From Oceanospirillales bacterium (GTDB lineage: Bacteria; Pseudomonadota; Gammaproteobacteria; Pseudomonadales; Endozoicomonadaceae): a DNA stretch of 64,000 nt. The stretch spans positions 231,552 to 295,551 of the forward strand of contig SIHQ01000003.1 of the NCBI GenBank assembly GCA_004762125.1, in the 5' to 3' direction. The translations under genes and the position numbers were made by a program. The notes below the pieces were generated by a model. The model did no database searches. It was not told the DNA's origin and saw only the letters and a list, made by a program, of their open reading frames with translations. Numbering within the stretch: the stretch's first letter is position 1; every line of letters starts with the position of its first letter. Shown piece after piece: positions 36,363-44,706 of the stretch.

Positions 36363-36623
36363 TTAGATACCTATGCTGGATAGCGTATTTATAACCTGCC
36401 TGATCGCTTGAGTTAGTGCCGGATGATCTTCACCAAACCCGATGAGTTCCTGTTCCAGTTGCTCATTGTAACCCTGCAGGGGGATGTCTCCCTCAGCCTG
36501 TGCAAGGGCCAACTGAATTTCATTAGTGATCTGTTTCAACGAACCGGCAGTGCAATCGTCAACAGGTTGACCTTCAAGAAGATCGTGAAGGTTCTGAATA
36601 TTAATGTGAAGCTCTTCGGACAT
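36363..36623 (-). CDS. DUF4404 family small protein
   Basis: 86 residues from the start at 36623 (MSEELHINIQNLHDLLEG), chosen because AAGGAGCG lies upstream. A further ATG at 36641 lacks a ribosome-binding site. The helical pattern ending in HPALTQAIRQVINTLSSIGI fits DUF4404, a small family found in pseudomonads and relatives. Function unknown. Confidence 0.78.
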   Translation of the reverse strand: MSEELHINIQNLHDLLEGQPVDDCTAGSLKQITNEIQLALAQAEGDIPLQGYNEQLEQELIGFGEDHPALTQAIRQVINTLSSIGI

Positions 36624-36755
36624 TGCTCGCTCCTTTGGCATAAGTGCCTGGGCATAAGTGCGTACTGAGAGAAAAAACTGTTCCTGCCAACTGCAGAAAC
36701 GTTAGAGAGCCTGATAACTCTAGAATAAGAAAGGTCAGGATAAAAAGGAAGTCTT

Positions 36756-37418
36756 ATGAAGTACAGACACCACTGGCTGAGTGGCGACAGAATTGACCTC
36801 CCTACCGGGAAAGTAGTCTGTGTAGGCCGTAACTATGTAGAACATATTCACGAACTGAACAATCCCCTACCTGATGATCCGGTTCTTTTTATGAAACCGG
36901 CAACTGCTCTTGTCCCTCTGGAAGTGCCTTTTTCTATTCCTAAAGGCCGAGGCAGCGTACACCATGAAACAGAAGTGGCTCTTCTGATCGATAAACGACT
37001 GAAACAGGCCAGTGAAAATGAAAGCATTGATGCTATAAGGGCTTTTGCTCTGGCACTGGATTTGACCCTACGTGATGTTCAGACGCAACTCAAAGCCAAA
37101 AGTTTGCCATGGGAAACCGCTAAAGCATTTGACGGCAGCTGCCCTATATCCGGATTTATTGCCAAAGAGCACTTTCATGACCTTGAGGATATCAGTTTCA
37201 ATCTTAAGGTGAACAATGAAATGCGCCAAAAAGGCAACAGCTCTCATATGTTGACGTCCATCCAAGGGCTAATCAGCTATATCAGCCGACACTTCACTCT
37301 TGAGCCGGGTGATATCATTCTGACAGGCACACCAGCTGGCGTAGGTCCTTTGGAAAAAGGCGACCAATTGGAACTTTCTATTCTGGATCGAATAAATATT
37401 CAGACATCCTGCTATTAA
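36756..37418 (+). CDS. Fumarylacetoacetate hydrolase family protein
   Basis: 220-residue member of the FAH superfamily. KVVCVGRNYVEHIHEL, VLFMKPATALV, the metal-binding VHHETEVALLID and the Asp in LDLTLRDVQ fit the YcgM/FAHD1 group (acylpyruvase or oxaloacetate decarboxylase type). GDIILTGTPAGVGPL is the closing motif. It is upstream of eda by 87 bp on the same strand and may be co-transcribed. Confidence 0.88.
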   Translation: MKYRHHWLSGDRIDLPTGKVVCVGRNYVEHIHELNNPLPDDPVLFMKPATALVPLEVPFSIPKGRGSVHHETEVALLIDKRLKQASENESIDAIRAFALALDLTLRDVQTQLKAKSLPWETAKAFDGSCPISGFIAKEHFHDLEDISFNLKVNNEMRQKGNSSHMLTSIQGLISYISRHFTLEPGDIILTGTPAGVGPLEKGDQLELSILDRINIQTSCY

Positions 37419-37495
37419 TAAATCAGCCATAAGCGAAAGAAGCATTTTTTGTTACCCTCGGTTATGAAAAATGTTTCTTGGTAAAAAAACCAGGG

Positions 37496-37507
37496 AATAA
37501 GAATAAT
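37496..37507 (+). promoter_or_regulatory. AAN-repeat site overlapping the eda start
   Basis: AATAAGAATAAT, four AAN triplets, runs from the Shine-Dalgarno AGGGA into the start codon of eda. It could be an Hfq/Crc repression site. Confidence 0.4.
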
Positions 37508-38126
37508 GACAATGAAAGATATCCTGACTTCTGCCAGACCGGTTATACCTGTAATGACTCCGGGCTCCATTAGTCAGGCTCTTTCCCTGTCACGAGCACT
37601 CTATGAGGGTGGCCTGAAAACCCAGGAAGTTGCGCTTCGTTCCGCTTGTGCACTTGATGCTATCAAAGCAATTAAAGACCAACTTCCTGAAGATCTTGTT
37701 CTTGGTGCTGGAACCATACTAACCCCGACACAGTTAGAGCTGGCAGAGCAGGCGGGAGCTGACTTTCTAGTATCTCCAGGTTCAACAGACAGTATTCTTG
37801 ATGCTGCAAAAAGCAGCCTTCTGCCCTTTCTTCCTGGTGTATCCAACCCAACTCAAGCTATTACAGCTTTCAACGCCGGTTTTAATTGTCTGAAATTTTT
37901 TCCAGCCGAAGCAGCCGGTGGTATAGAGATGCTGAAAGCTCTAGCCGGACCTCTCCATGAAATCAGCTTCTGCCCAACCGGTGGTATCAATAGCAAAAAT
38001 TATCAAAAATACCTCTCTTTACCCTCAGTTCCCTGCGTTGCCGGTACCTGGCTGGCTCCTGACGAGTTGGTTCGGAAGGCTGATTGGAAAGGAATAACTC
38101 TGCTCTGTCACTCCCTCCACCCTTAA
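37506..38126 (+). CDS. eda: KDPG aldolase
   Basis: 2-keto-3-deoxy-6-phosphogluconate aldolase of the Entner-Doudoroff path, 206 residues. Glu41 in TQEVALRS, GAGTILTP, and the Schiff-base Lys130 in NCLKFFPAEAAGG are present. Start at 37506 or the in-frame ATG at 37512. No edd lies beside it. The start region carries an AAN run between Shine-Dalgarno and ATG. Confidence 0.93.
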   Translation: MTMKDILTSARPVIPVMTPGSISQALSLSRALYEGGLKTQEVALRSACALDAIKAIKDQLPEDLVLGAGTILTPTQLELAEQAGADFLVSPGSTDSILDAAKSSLLPFLPGVSNPTQAITAFNAGFNCLKFFPAEAAGGIEMLKALAGPLHEISFCPTGGINSKNYQKYLSLPSVPCVAGTWLAPDELVRKADWKGITLLCHSLHP

Positions 38127-38177
38127 AGAACCTTTCAAAATTTCAGATATTGGTAGTAGAGACCTGCGGAGCTACCC

Positions 38178-38564
38178 ATGCCTGAGATAGATAAACTGAA
38201 CCTGAACGTTCTGGTCGCAGAAGATAACAAGGTCAATCAGATGGTAGCCCGGAAGCTTCTGGAGAAACTGGGCTGTGGATTTGAGCTGGCAGTAGATGGC
38301 GCCATAGCGATTGAACTGCTCGAGAAAGCACCATTCGACCTGATTCTGATGGATATTATGATGCCAGTAATGGACGGTATCGAAGCCACACAGCTGATTC
38401 GGGCTTCGAACAAAGGATACTCGCAAATTCCAATTATCGCTTATACCGCCAGTGTTTCCGAAGAAGACAGGGAAAAATGCCTTTCTGCTGGCATGAATGA
38501 GTTTCTCAGCAAACCTGCGTCCGTTGAAAAACTGGCAGACGTCCTGTCAAAGTACCAGTTGTAA
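38178..38564 (+). CDS. Stand-alone CheY-like receiver
   Basis: 128-residue receiver domain with no output domain. Acidic pair Glu15-Asp16 (VLVAEDNKVNQ), phospho-acceptor Asp59 (LMDIMMPVMDG) and Lys112 (FLSKPA). The AEDNKVNQMV N-terminus is like receivers of hybrid kinases such as BarA or phosphorelay proteins. No kinase is adjacent, so its partner is unknown. Confidence 0.88.
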   Translation: MPEIDKLNLNVLVAEDNKVNQMVARKLLEKLGCGFELAVDGAIAIELLEKAPFDLILMDIMMPVMDGIEATQLIRASNKGYSQIPIIAYTASVSEEDREKCLSAGMNEFLSKPASVEKLADVLSKYQL

Positions 38565-38582
38565 TTATCGTTATTTTGCTAC

Positions 38583-38981
38583 TCAGCTACTGGATTCAGT
38601 GATTCTTCTGGTTCGGCCATTACTATCAATAGCCACGAATACCATGCTGGTTTCAGTCAGTTTGACACTTCCTTCACTATCCTCAACCCAGGCTTCTACC
38701 ACCACCCTTATTGAGGTTTTACCTACTTCAGTAATTCGTGTGTAGAGAGCCAGAATATCGCCGATTTTCACCGATCGCATAAAGCTCATCGAACCGATAC
38801 TTACTGTCACTACACGACCATTGGCAATTTTCTTGGCCATGATCTCACCAGCCAGATCGACTTGCATCGCAACCCAGCCACCAAACACATCACCCATAGA
38901 ATTCACGGACTTGTAATCAGCAAGAATCTTAAGTGTCAGCTCTCCTTGGGGAGCAGGAGTATCACTATCAAGCACCATCAC
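38583..38981 (-). CDS. Acyl-CoA thioesterase (YciA-like)
   Basis: 132-residue hot-dog-fold thioesterase that probably hydrolyses acyl-CoA esters. NSMGDVFGGWVAMQVDLAGEIMA carries the catalytic Asp region and VTVSIGSMSFMRSVKIGDIL the rest of the hot-dog helix. Size and pattern fit YciA. Convergent with the receiver gene, with only 18 bp between. Confidence 0.88.
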   Translation of the reverse strand: MMVLDSDTPAPQGELTLKILADYKSVNSMGDVFGGWVAMQVDLAGEIMAKKIANGRVVTVSIGSMSFMRSVKIGDILALYTRITEVGKTSIRVVVEAWVEDSEGSVKLTETSMVFVAIDSNGRTRRITESSS

Positions 38982-39093
38982 GTATCTCCAAAATATGCTG
39001 TCTCCAGCTGTCGCTTATCATCCTTGCAAACGACTTATTCTTATTTTCATTCTGAAAGACATCTAAAAGCTGTTCAGATATTAATTTCCGGCA

Positions 39094-40476
39094 TTATCCA
39101 TAAAGTTGCTCTGGTAGCCAAGTAGCGAGTTCAGGCCATAAAGCCAAAGCTCCCAACAGAAGCAACTGGATCACAATAAACGGTATTACACCTCGATAAA
39201 TATCCGAGGTTTTAACCTCCGGTGGCGCAACACCTCTGAGATAAAACAGGGCAAAACCAAAGGGTGGTGTCAGGAAAGATGTCTGTAAGTTAACGGCAAT
39301 CATAATACCCAGCCAAACAGGATCCAGCCCCATAGCCAGCAGTACAGGACCTACCATTGGTACAATAACAAAAGTAATTTCAATAAAGTCGAGAATAAAG
39401 CCAAGCAGGAATATGACAATCATCACGACCAGCACGGCGGTGAAGACACCGCCGGGCATGGAAGAAAAAATTGAATGAATCAGCTCTTCACCGCCAAACC
39501 CTCTGAATATCAGTGAGAATATAGACGCACCAATAAGAATAAGGAAAACCATACAGGTGACTTCAGTCGTATTTCTTACCACTTCAGACAGAGTATTAAT
39601 GCTTAACTGTCGTTTTAATATGGCCAATACAACAGCACCTACAGCACCCACAGCGGCAGCTTCTGTTGGCGTTGCCGCACCGGCCAGAATTGAACCAAGA
39701 ACAGCGCCAATCAAAAGAAGTGGCGGAATCAGATTCATCCACAGGGAAGTATGCTCTCTCTCGTCATACTCTCGAATGTCCTCATCAGTAAGGCCAGGAG
39801 CAATATCCGGTTTACGCCAGGCTATGAACAGTATGTAAATGGAGTAAGCAGCCACCAGCAGCAAACCGGGAATAATGGCACCAACAAAAAGGTCTCCAAC
39901 AGATACCGTTTTAGGTGAAAAGATGCCCATTTTCAGCTGTGCCTGCTGATAAGCCGAAGAAAGCACATCTCCGAGAAGAACCAAAGCTATGGAAGGAGGA
40001 ATAATCTGACCGAGACTACCTGTGGCGCAGATGGTTCCTGTCGCCAGACTGGGTGAATAGCCACGGCGAAGCATGGTGGGCAAAGACAGAAGTCCCATGG
40101 TCACAACCGTCGCACCAACAATACCTGTACTGGCTGCCAGCAACATACCAACCAAAGTAACTGAAAGACCTAGGCCTCCACGCATTTTGCCAAACAGTCT
40201 GGCCATACTCTCCAGCAGCTCCTCAGCTACCTTCGATTTTTCCAGCATACATCCCATAAAAACGAACAATGGTACAGCTATAAGCGTCTGATTATTGATA
40301 ATGCCAAACACTCGACTGGGCAGAGCACTCAGAAAACTCGGATCAAAATAACCGGTCAGAGTTCCAACGCCAGCAAAGATAAGCGCTGTGCCAGCCAGTG
40401 AATACGCAACCGGATAACCAACCATCAACACCAGACAGACACAGGCAAACATAAACAGGGGGATAAAATCAGCCAT
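39094..40476 (-). CDS. TRAP transporter large permease
   Basis: DctM-type subunit, 460 residues, about twelve membrane segments. LFVFMGCMLEKSKVAEELL, LLAASTGIVGATVVTMGLLSLPTML and TGTICATGSLGQIIPPSIALVLLG are family signatures. It carries sodium-coupled uptake of an organic acid such as a dicarboxylate or a mannitol-type compound. It overlaps the small permease gene by 8 bases. The periplasmic binding protein (DctP) gene is not beside it. Confidence 0.92.
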   Translation of the reverse strand: MADFIPLFMFACVCLVLMVGYPVAYSLAGTALIFAGVGTLTGYFDPSFLSALPSRVFGIINNQTLIAVPLFVFMGCMLEKSKVAEELLESMARLFGKMRGGLGLSVTLVGMLLAASTGIVGATVVTMGLLSLPTMLRRGYSPSLATGTICATGSLGQIIPPSIALVLLGDVLSSAYQQAQLKMGIFSPKTVSVGDLFVGAIIPGLLLVAAYSIYILFIAWRKPDIAPGLTDEDIREYDEREHTSLWMNLIPPLLLIGAVLGSILAGAATPTEAAAVGAVGAVVLAILKRQLSINTLSEVVRNTTEVTCMVFLILIGASIFSLIFRGFGGEELIHSIFSSMPGGVFTAVLVVMIVIFLLGFILDFIEITFVIVPMVGPVLLAMGLDPVWLGIMIAVNLQTSFLTPPFGFALFYLRGVAPPEVKTSDIYRGVIPFIVIQLLLLGALALWPELATWLPEQLYG

Positions 40477-41005
40477 GGGAGACAGCCTCCTTGCCCGTAA
40501 GAATCATCACAGAGCGAAGAAATTCAGCCACTCCCTGCAAAACCATTGTTCCGACGAAAAAGAGAATCAGGCTTTTCAGCAGATAAACAAAGGAGAGTCC
40601 ACCAGCCTCCAGAGAGACTTCCTGAACTTTCCATGACTGGGTGACATACTCCCAGCTCATTAATCCAATAAACAAACAGACAGGCATTAATAACAACAGG
40701 GTTCCAAGGCTATTAACCAGAGCCTGCTGCTTTGCAGTCATGCGGTTATAGACAACATCCACACGAACATGGCTGCCATTCTTCAGACAATAGCCGCTAG
40801 CCCCTAAAAATATAAGAGCATGGAAATACATTCCAGCTTCTTGCAAAGCAATAGAACCAGAGTTGAAGCAGTATCGAAGAATAACGACAGTGAAGACACT
40901 GCTTACCAGCAGAAGATTAAACCAACTCAGAATACGACCGAGTCGTTCAGTGAAGTTATCGATACCGACGACAGCTTTTGATATCAGTATCCAGCCGGTG
41001 CTCAT
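40469..41005 (-). CDS. TRAP transporter small permease
   Basis: DctQ-type subunit, 178 residues, four membrane helices. The DNFTERLGRILSWFNLLLVSSVF start and RVDVVYNRM loop are typical. A good AGGG ribosome site precedes the start, and just upstream of it on the minus strand is CAATAATAAGAAC, an AAN run that may be an Hfq/Crc site. It is the first gene of the two-gene unit and divergent from pstS. Confidence 0.88.
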   Translation of the reverse strand: MSTGWILISKAVVGIDNFTERLGRILSWFNLLLVSSVFTVVILRYCFNSGSIALQEAGMYFHALIFLGASGYCLKNGSHVRVDVVYNRMTAKQQALVNSLGTLLLLMPVCLFIGLMSWEYVTQSWKVQEVSLEAGGLSFVYLLKSLILFFVGTMVLQGVAEFLRSVMILTGKEAVSHG

Positions 41006-41015
41006 AGGCGACCCT

Positions 41016-41029
41016 GTTCTTATTATTGT
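41016..41029 (-). promoter_or_regulatory. AAN-repeat site before the TRAP transporter genes
   Basis: On the minus strand ACAATAATAAGAAC holds four AAN triplets and abuts the AGGG ribosome-binding site of the small permease gene. Transporters of organic acids are usual Hfq/Crc targets in pseudomonads. Confidence 0.5.
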
Positions 41030-41197
41030 CTATCGTCAGGGGAGTATAACGATAGCTGACAGCAAGTTACATCCTGTTTCGGCGAAAGCCGTCAGGACAG
41101 ATAAAAAAACAGATTTTATCAGAGGCCAGACAGAAGACTGCAGCATTGATAAGCTGCCTTCGCCAGACAAAGCGACCGTCATATAAGTTGAATAAAA

Positions 41198-41231
41198 CTT
41201 TCATCTAACTGTCATATTGCAACTTTATAGT
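41198..41231 (+). promoter_or_regulatory. Pho box and -10 of pstS
   Basis: CTTTCAT-CTAA-CTGTCAT at 41198-41215 matches the PhoB box (two CTGTCAT-type repeats with a 4-bp spacer). TATAGT at 41226-41231 lies 10 bp downstream as the -10 element. This predicts phosphate-starvation induction. Confidence 0.85.
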
Positions 41232-41302
41232 TTCAGCCAGTAGAAAAAATTACTCATTATCCGAACAGCAGATCTAACTGAATTCTAATGGGAGAAACAA
41301 GG

Positions 41303-42283
41303 ATGAAGCTGAAAGCGCTTATAACAACAATGGCTCTGGCTACCAGCACTCTGGTTTTAAGTGCTGGGGCTGTCAACGCCAGCCAAATTGATGCCGACAT
41401 CCCGGCCTACAAAAAGGCCAGCGGTGTTTCCGGCAACCTTTCCAGCGTTGGTTCCGACACTCTAGCCAACTTGATGACTCTCTGGGCTGAAGACTTTAAA
41501 CGTGAATATCCAAATGTAAATGTTCAGATCCAGGCTGCAGGCTCTTCTACTGCACCTCCTGCATTGACTGAAGGCACATCTAACATTGGCCCAATGAGCC
41601 GCAAGATGAAGGATAAAGAACTAGCTGCTTTTGAGAAAAAGCATGGTTACAAGCCTACAGCCGTTCCGGTTGCTATCGATGCTCTGGCCGTGTTCGTCAA
41701 TAAAGACAACCCTGTTAAGGGGCTGACAATGGCTCAGGTTGATGCCATTTTCTCCTCAACCAGAAAGTGTGGTGGCGGTACTGACATTTCAACCTGGGGT
41801 CAGACTGGACTGGATGGCGGCTGGAAAAACCGCTCCATTCAACTGTACGGACGTAATTCAGTATCCGGCACTTACGGTTACTTCAAGAAGAAAGCTCTCT
41901 GTAAGGGTGACTTCCGCAATAACGTAAACGAACAGCCTGGCTCTGCTTCTGTTGTTCAATCAGTATCCGCTTCCTTGAACGGTATTGGTTACTCCGGTAT
42001 TGGTTACAAGACTTCCAGCGTACGCACCGTGCCTCTGGCCAGAAAAGCCGGTCAGCCTTTCGTTAAAGCAACACCGGATAACGCCGTTGATAACAGCTAC
42101 CCGTTGTCTCGCTTTTTGTTCGTCTACGTGAACAAGCAACCAAACAAGAAACTACCTCCTCTGGAGTCTGAGTTCCTGAAGATGATTCTATCCCAACAGG
42201 GTCAGGAAGTCGTAGTGAAAGATGGCTATATTCCTCTGCCATCCAAGGTTGTTGAGAAGTACTTGTCTCGCCTGAATTTGTAA
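41303..42283 (+). CDS. pstS: Phosphate-binding protein PstS
   Basis: Periplasmic phosphate receptor of the Pst ABC transporter, 326 residues from the ATG at 41303 (GGAGA at 41291-41295); an ATG at 41288 also lies in frame. Signal peptide [26 protein letters not shown]. Phosphate contacts are visible in [25 protein letters not shown] and [13 protein letters not shown] Pho box and terminator frame the gene, so it is expressed alone, separate from pstCAB-phoU. Confidence 0.95.
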   Translation: MKLKALITTMALATSTLVLSAGAVNASQIDADIPAYKKASGVSGNLSSVGSDTLANLMTLWAEDFKREYPNVNVQIQAAGSSTAPPALTEGTSNIGPMSRKMKDKELAAFEKKHGYKPTAVPVAIDALAVFVNKDNPVKGLTMAQVDAIFSSTRKCGGGTDISTWGQTGLDGGWKNRSIQLYGRNSVSGTYGYFKKKALCKGDFRNNVNEQPGSASVVQSVSASLNGIGYSGIGYKTSSVRTVPLARKAGQPFVKATPDNAVDNSYPLSRFLFVYVNKQPNKKLPPLESEFLKMILSQQGQEVVVKDGYIPLPSKVVEKYLSRLNL

Positions 42284-42316
42284 TATCTTCTTTTTTAAAC
42301 TCTCGAATTAGCTGAT

Positions 42317-42344
42317 ACCGCCTGCCTCGCAGGCGGTTTTTTTT
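42317..42344 (+). terminator. pstS terminator
   Basis: Perfect 9-bp GC-rich stem ACCGCCTGC/GCAGGCGGT with CTC loop and a long T tract. Confidence 0.95.
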
Positions 42345-42459
42345 GTTTAAAGCAGACACACCGACCGCTTCCTCTAAACTGACAGTATTCATTGCTAGAA
42401 GGAAAGGATACCTTCCGTGAAAATACTGTATCTCTAAGTGTTTTCAGAAACTCTCACTT

Positions 42460-42885
42460 TTGGAAAGCGAAGTTATCGATTTACTGGAGTCATGCCTCAA
42501 ACAGGGAACTCTGACGCTTGCTGAGCTGACATCGGCAGTCCATAACAATCAGTCCATCAGCAGCTTTGCAAAAAAGCTTACAGGCCACGTGTCTTCTCAA
42601 GGTGCAGATGCTGGGGATAAGGTCAAAAATATAAAAATCCAGCTCAAGAATAACAAATTTCGATTTTCTCTGAAGTTACCCACTCCAATTTGGGATTTAC
42701 CGGTTGAGGGTCATGGTGAGATGTATTTGGACAGGGAAACGAATCAACTGGTTATCAAAGTAAAAGAAGTGAAGACAGGCAAGTATTTCCCGGTAACAAC
42801 CGCTTTCTTTAAAGCTCTTTCCGGAGTTGGAGATGGAAGGCTGACTGTAAGCCAACCTTATCTCCGCCTCAGATTGTCAGACTGA
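42460..42885 (+). CDS. Unknown small protein, TTG start
   Basis: About 141 residues. The frame is open back to a stop at 42418 but contains no ATG or GTG, so TTG at 42460 is the likely start, with a weak ribosome site. N-terminal helix MESEVIDLLESCLKQGTLTLAEL, then a beta-rich part (NIKIQLKNNKFRFSLKLPTP, MYLDRETNQLVIKVKEVKTG) that could be a lipid-binding or SRPBCC-like sheet. I do not recognise it. It sits between pstS and a convergent antiporter gene. Confidence 0.6.
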   Translation: MESEVIDLLESCLKQGTLTLAELTSAVHNNQSISSFAKKLTGHVSSQGADAGDKVKNIKIQLKNNKFRFSLKLPTPIWDLPVEGHGEMYLDRETNQLVIKVKEVKTGKYFPVTTAFFKALSGVGDGRLTVSQPYLRLRLSD

Positions 42886-42891
42886 CATGGA

Positions 42892-44214
42892 TCAGAGAAT
42901 CATCGCTGCAGCCCAACCAAACAGAACCATTGGCACGTTGAAGTGCAGGAAGGTTGGAATGACAGAGTCTCGAATGTGATCGTGTTGACCGTCTACATTC
43001 AAACCTGCTGTTGGCCCAATGGTTGACTCAGATGCTGGCGAACCGGCATCACCAACAGCTCCTGCAGTACCCACCAGACAGGCGATTGCGAGAGGGGTAA
43101 AGCCCAGCTCCATACCCAGCGGCACATAAAGAGTGGCAATGATCGGAACAGTAGAAAACGAAGAGCCAATACCCATGGTAATGAACAACCCAACCAGCAA
43201 CATCAGCAGAGCTGCCATCGACTTGTTATCACCCACCAGAGCCTGAACCTGACTCACCAGAGCTGGAATTTCACCGGTACTTCTCAGTACCTCGGCAAAG
43301 CCAGCCGCAGAAATCATGATAAAGCCAAAGGCTGCCATCAGTTTCAAACCATCAGTAAAGACACTGTCCGCTTCCCGCCAGCAAACCACGCGCCCAACCA
43401 CCATAGTGGCAAAGCCCATTGCTGCTCCCAGAATCATGGATCCTGTCAGCAGTTGACCACCTAGAACCATGATAATCGACAGCAAAGAGATCACCACAGT
43501 ACTGATATTCAGATCAATCTCGGTTTGTGAGGCTATTTCAGTGCCTTCTACTCGATAAGATCTTGGCTTGCGATAGCTGATGAACACCGCAACCAACAAA
43601 CCTATGAACATACCAAAGACAGGAATAGCCATGGCTTTTGGCATCAGGGCAAGATCAATCTCAAGACCATTGGCAATCAGATTGCCACCAAGAATCTGAT
43701 TGAGATAAACGCTACCAAAGCCGATTGGCACCTGCATATAAGTCGCCGTCAAACCAAATGTCAGCAGACAGGCAATCAGTCTTCTATCGATATTCATGGA
43801 ACTGAACACCACCAGCAAAGGCGGAATCAGAATGGGAATAAAAGCAATGTGAACAGGAATCAAGTTTTGAGATGAGAAGGCCATCAATAACAAGGCTGCG
43901 AAGATTCCGTACTTCAGCATCAACTGATTACCGGAAGTTTCACCACGTTTGATTCGATTAATAACCTTCATGGCCATCCATTCAGGTATACCTGAACGGG
44001 AAATAGCAACGGCAAAGGCACCCAGCATGGCATAGCTCATGGCAATACCTACACCACCACTCATACCTGAAGAGAAAGCATCAAGGGTGCCAGCCAGATC
44101 AAGGCCTCCTGCAAGGCCTCCTGTCATCGCGCCAATAAACAGGGCCAGTACGACATTAACTCTTGCAAGGCTAAGCACGAGCATCACAGCAATCGCGATA
44201 ATGACTGCGTTCAT
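42892..44214 (-). CDS. NhaC-type Na+/H+ antiporter family protein (YuiF-like)
   Basis: 440 residues, 11-12 membrane segments. The sequence fits COG2056 (YuiF), placed in the ion-transporter superfamily and suspected to move cations or amino acids. SSQNLIPVHIAFIPILIPPLL and VGTAGAVGDAGSPASESTIGPTAGLN are the repeated half-site motifs. It splits pstS from pstCAB-phoU and is on the opposite strand, so it is not part of the Pho unit. Confidence 0.8.
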   Translation of the reverse strand: MNAVIIAIAVMLVLSLARVNVVLALFIGAMTGGLAGGLDLAGTLDAFSSGMSGGVGIAMSYAMLGAFAVAISRSGIPEWMAMKVINRIKRGETSGNQLMLKYGIFAALLLMAFSSQNLIPVHIAFIPILIPPLLVVFSSMNIDRRLIACLLTFGLTATYMQVPIGFGSVYLNQILGGNLIANGLEIDLALMPKAMAIPVFGMFIGLLVAVFISYRKPRSYRVEGTEIASQTEIDLNISTVVISLLSIIMVLGGQLLTGSMILGAAMGFATMVVGRVVCWREADSVFTDGLKLMAAFGFIMISAAGFAEVLRSTGEIPALVSQVQALVGDNKSMAALLMLLVGLFITMGIGSSFSTVPIIATLYVPLGMELGFTPLAIACLVGTAGAVGDAGSPASESTIGPTAGLNVDGQHDHIRDSVIPTFLHFNVPMVLFGWAAAMIL

Positions 44215-44644
44215 ATAAATACCAATATTTTATTAGTTTTTCTGTAAGCCAGTAACTATGAACTATGGCAAAACAGTATGAGTATTTTTTTGAGTCTGAT
44301 TAGACTAAATACTAATGTCTGTTTGCCTGTTTGATAAGAGTACAAAATTGGCTCAATAAGAATATATAAAGACTCGCTGAATAAAATCAGGAATCAGTGA
44401 TGGAAATGATGATGGTGGAGATGTAGAGAGGCAACAGACAAAGTGCTGGAAAAAGCAGAGCGTTCAATTTTTTTATTTGCCCCCAAAGGACAATTTTTTC
44501 TCGTTTGTATCATTTCTCGTTACTCGCAGAAAAGCAAAAATCCAGGACAATCAATAAGCTATCAACTGCCAGAAATTCGAGCCAATAAAATAGCCTGTTC
44601 CAAGGCCTTTTGTAAACACACTTTGCCTGCTCAATTTTGTTGAA
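44215..44644. other. Gap between antiporter and pstC
   Basis: About 430 bp, A/T-rich. Apart from the Pho box at its right end (listed separately) I see no gene or RNA structure that I can support. Confidence 0.4.
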
Positions 44645-44678
44645 TTGTAACATTTTTGTCATACAAGCATCTTATTGT
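44645..44678 (+). promoter_or_regulatory. Pho box and -10 of pstCAB-phoU
   Basis: TTGTAAC-ATTT-TTGTCAT at 44645-44662 fits the PhoB box, with TATTGT at 44673-44678 ten bases downstream as -10. It is 45 bp upstream of pstC and the same spacing as at pstS. Confidence 0.8.
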
Positions 44679-44706
44679 ACGCTCAACGATATGAGCAAGT
44701 AGCGCC

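Noticed and set aside
44443..44643. Open frame of 66 codons upstream of pstC
   Set aside because: GTG start without ribosome site, A/T-driven composition, and it ends at the Pho box.
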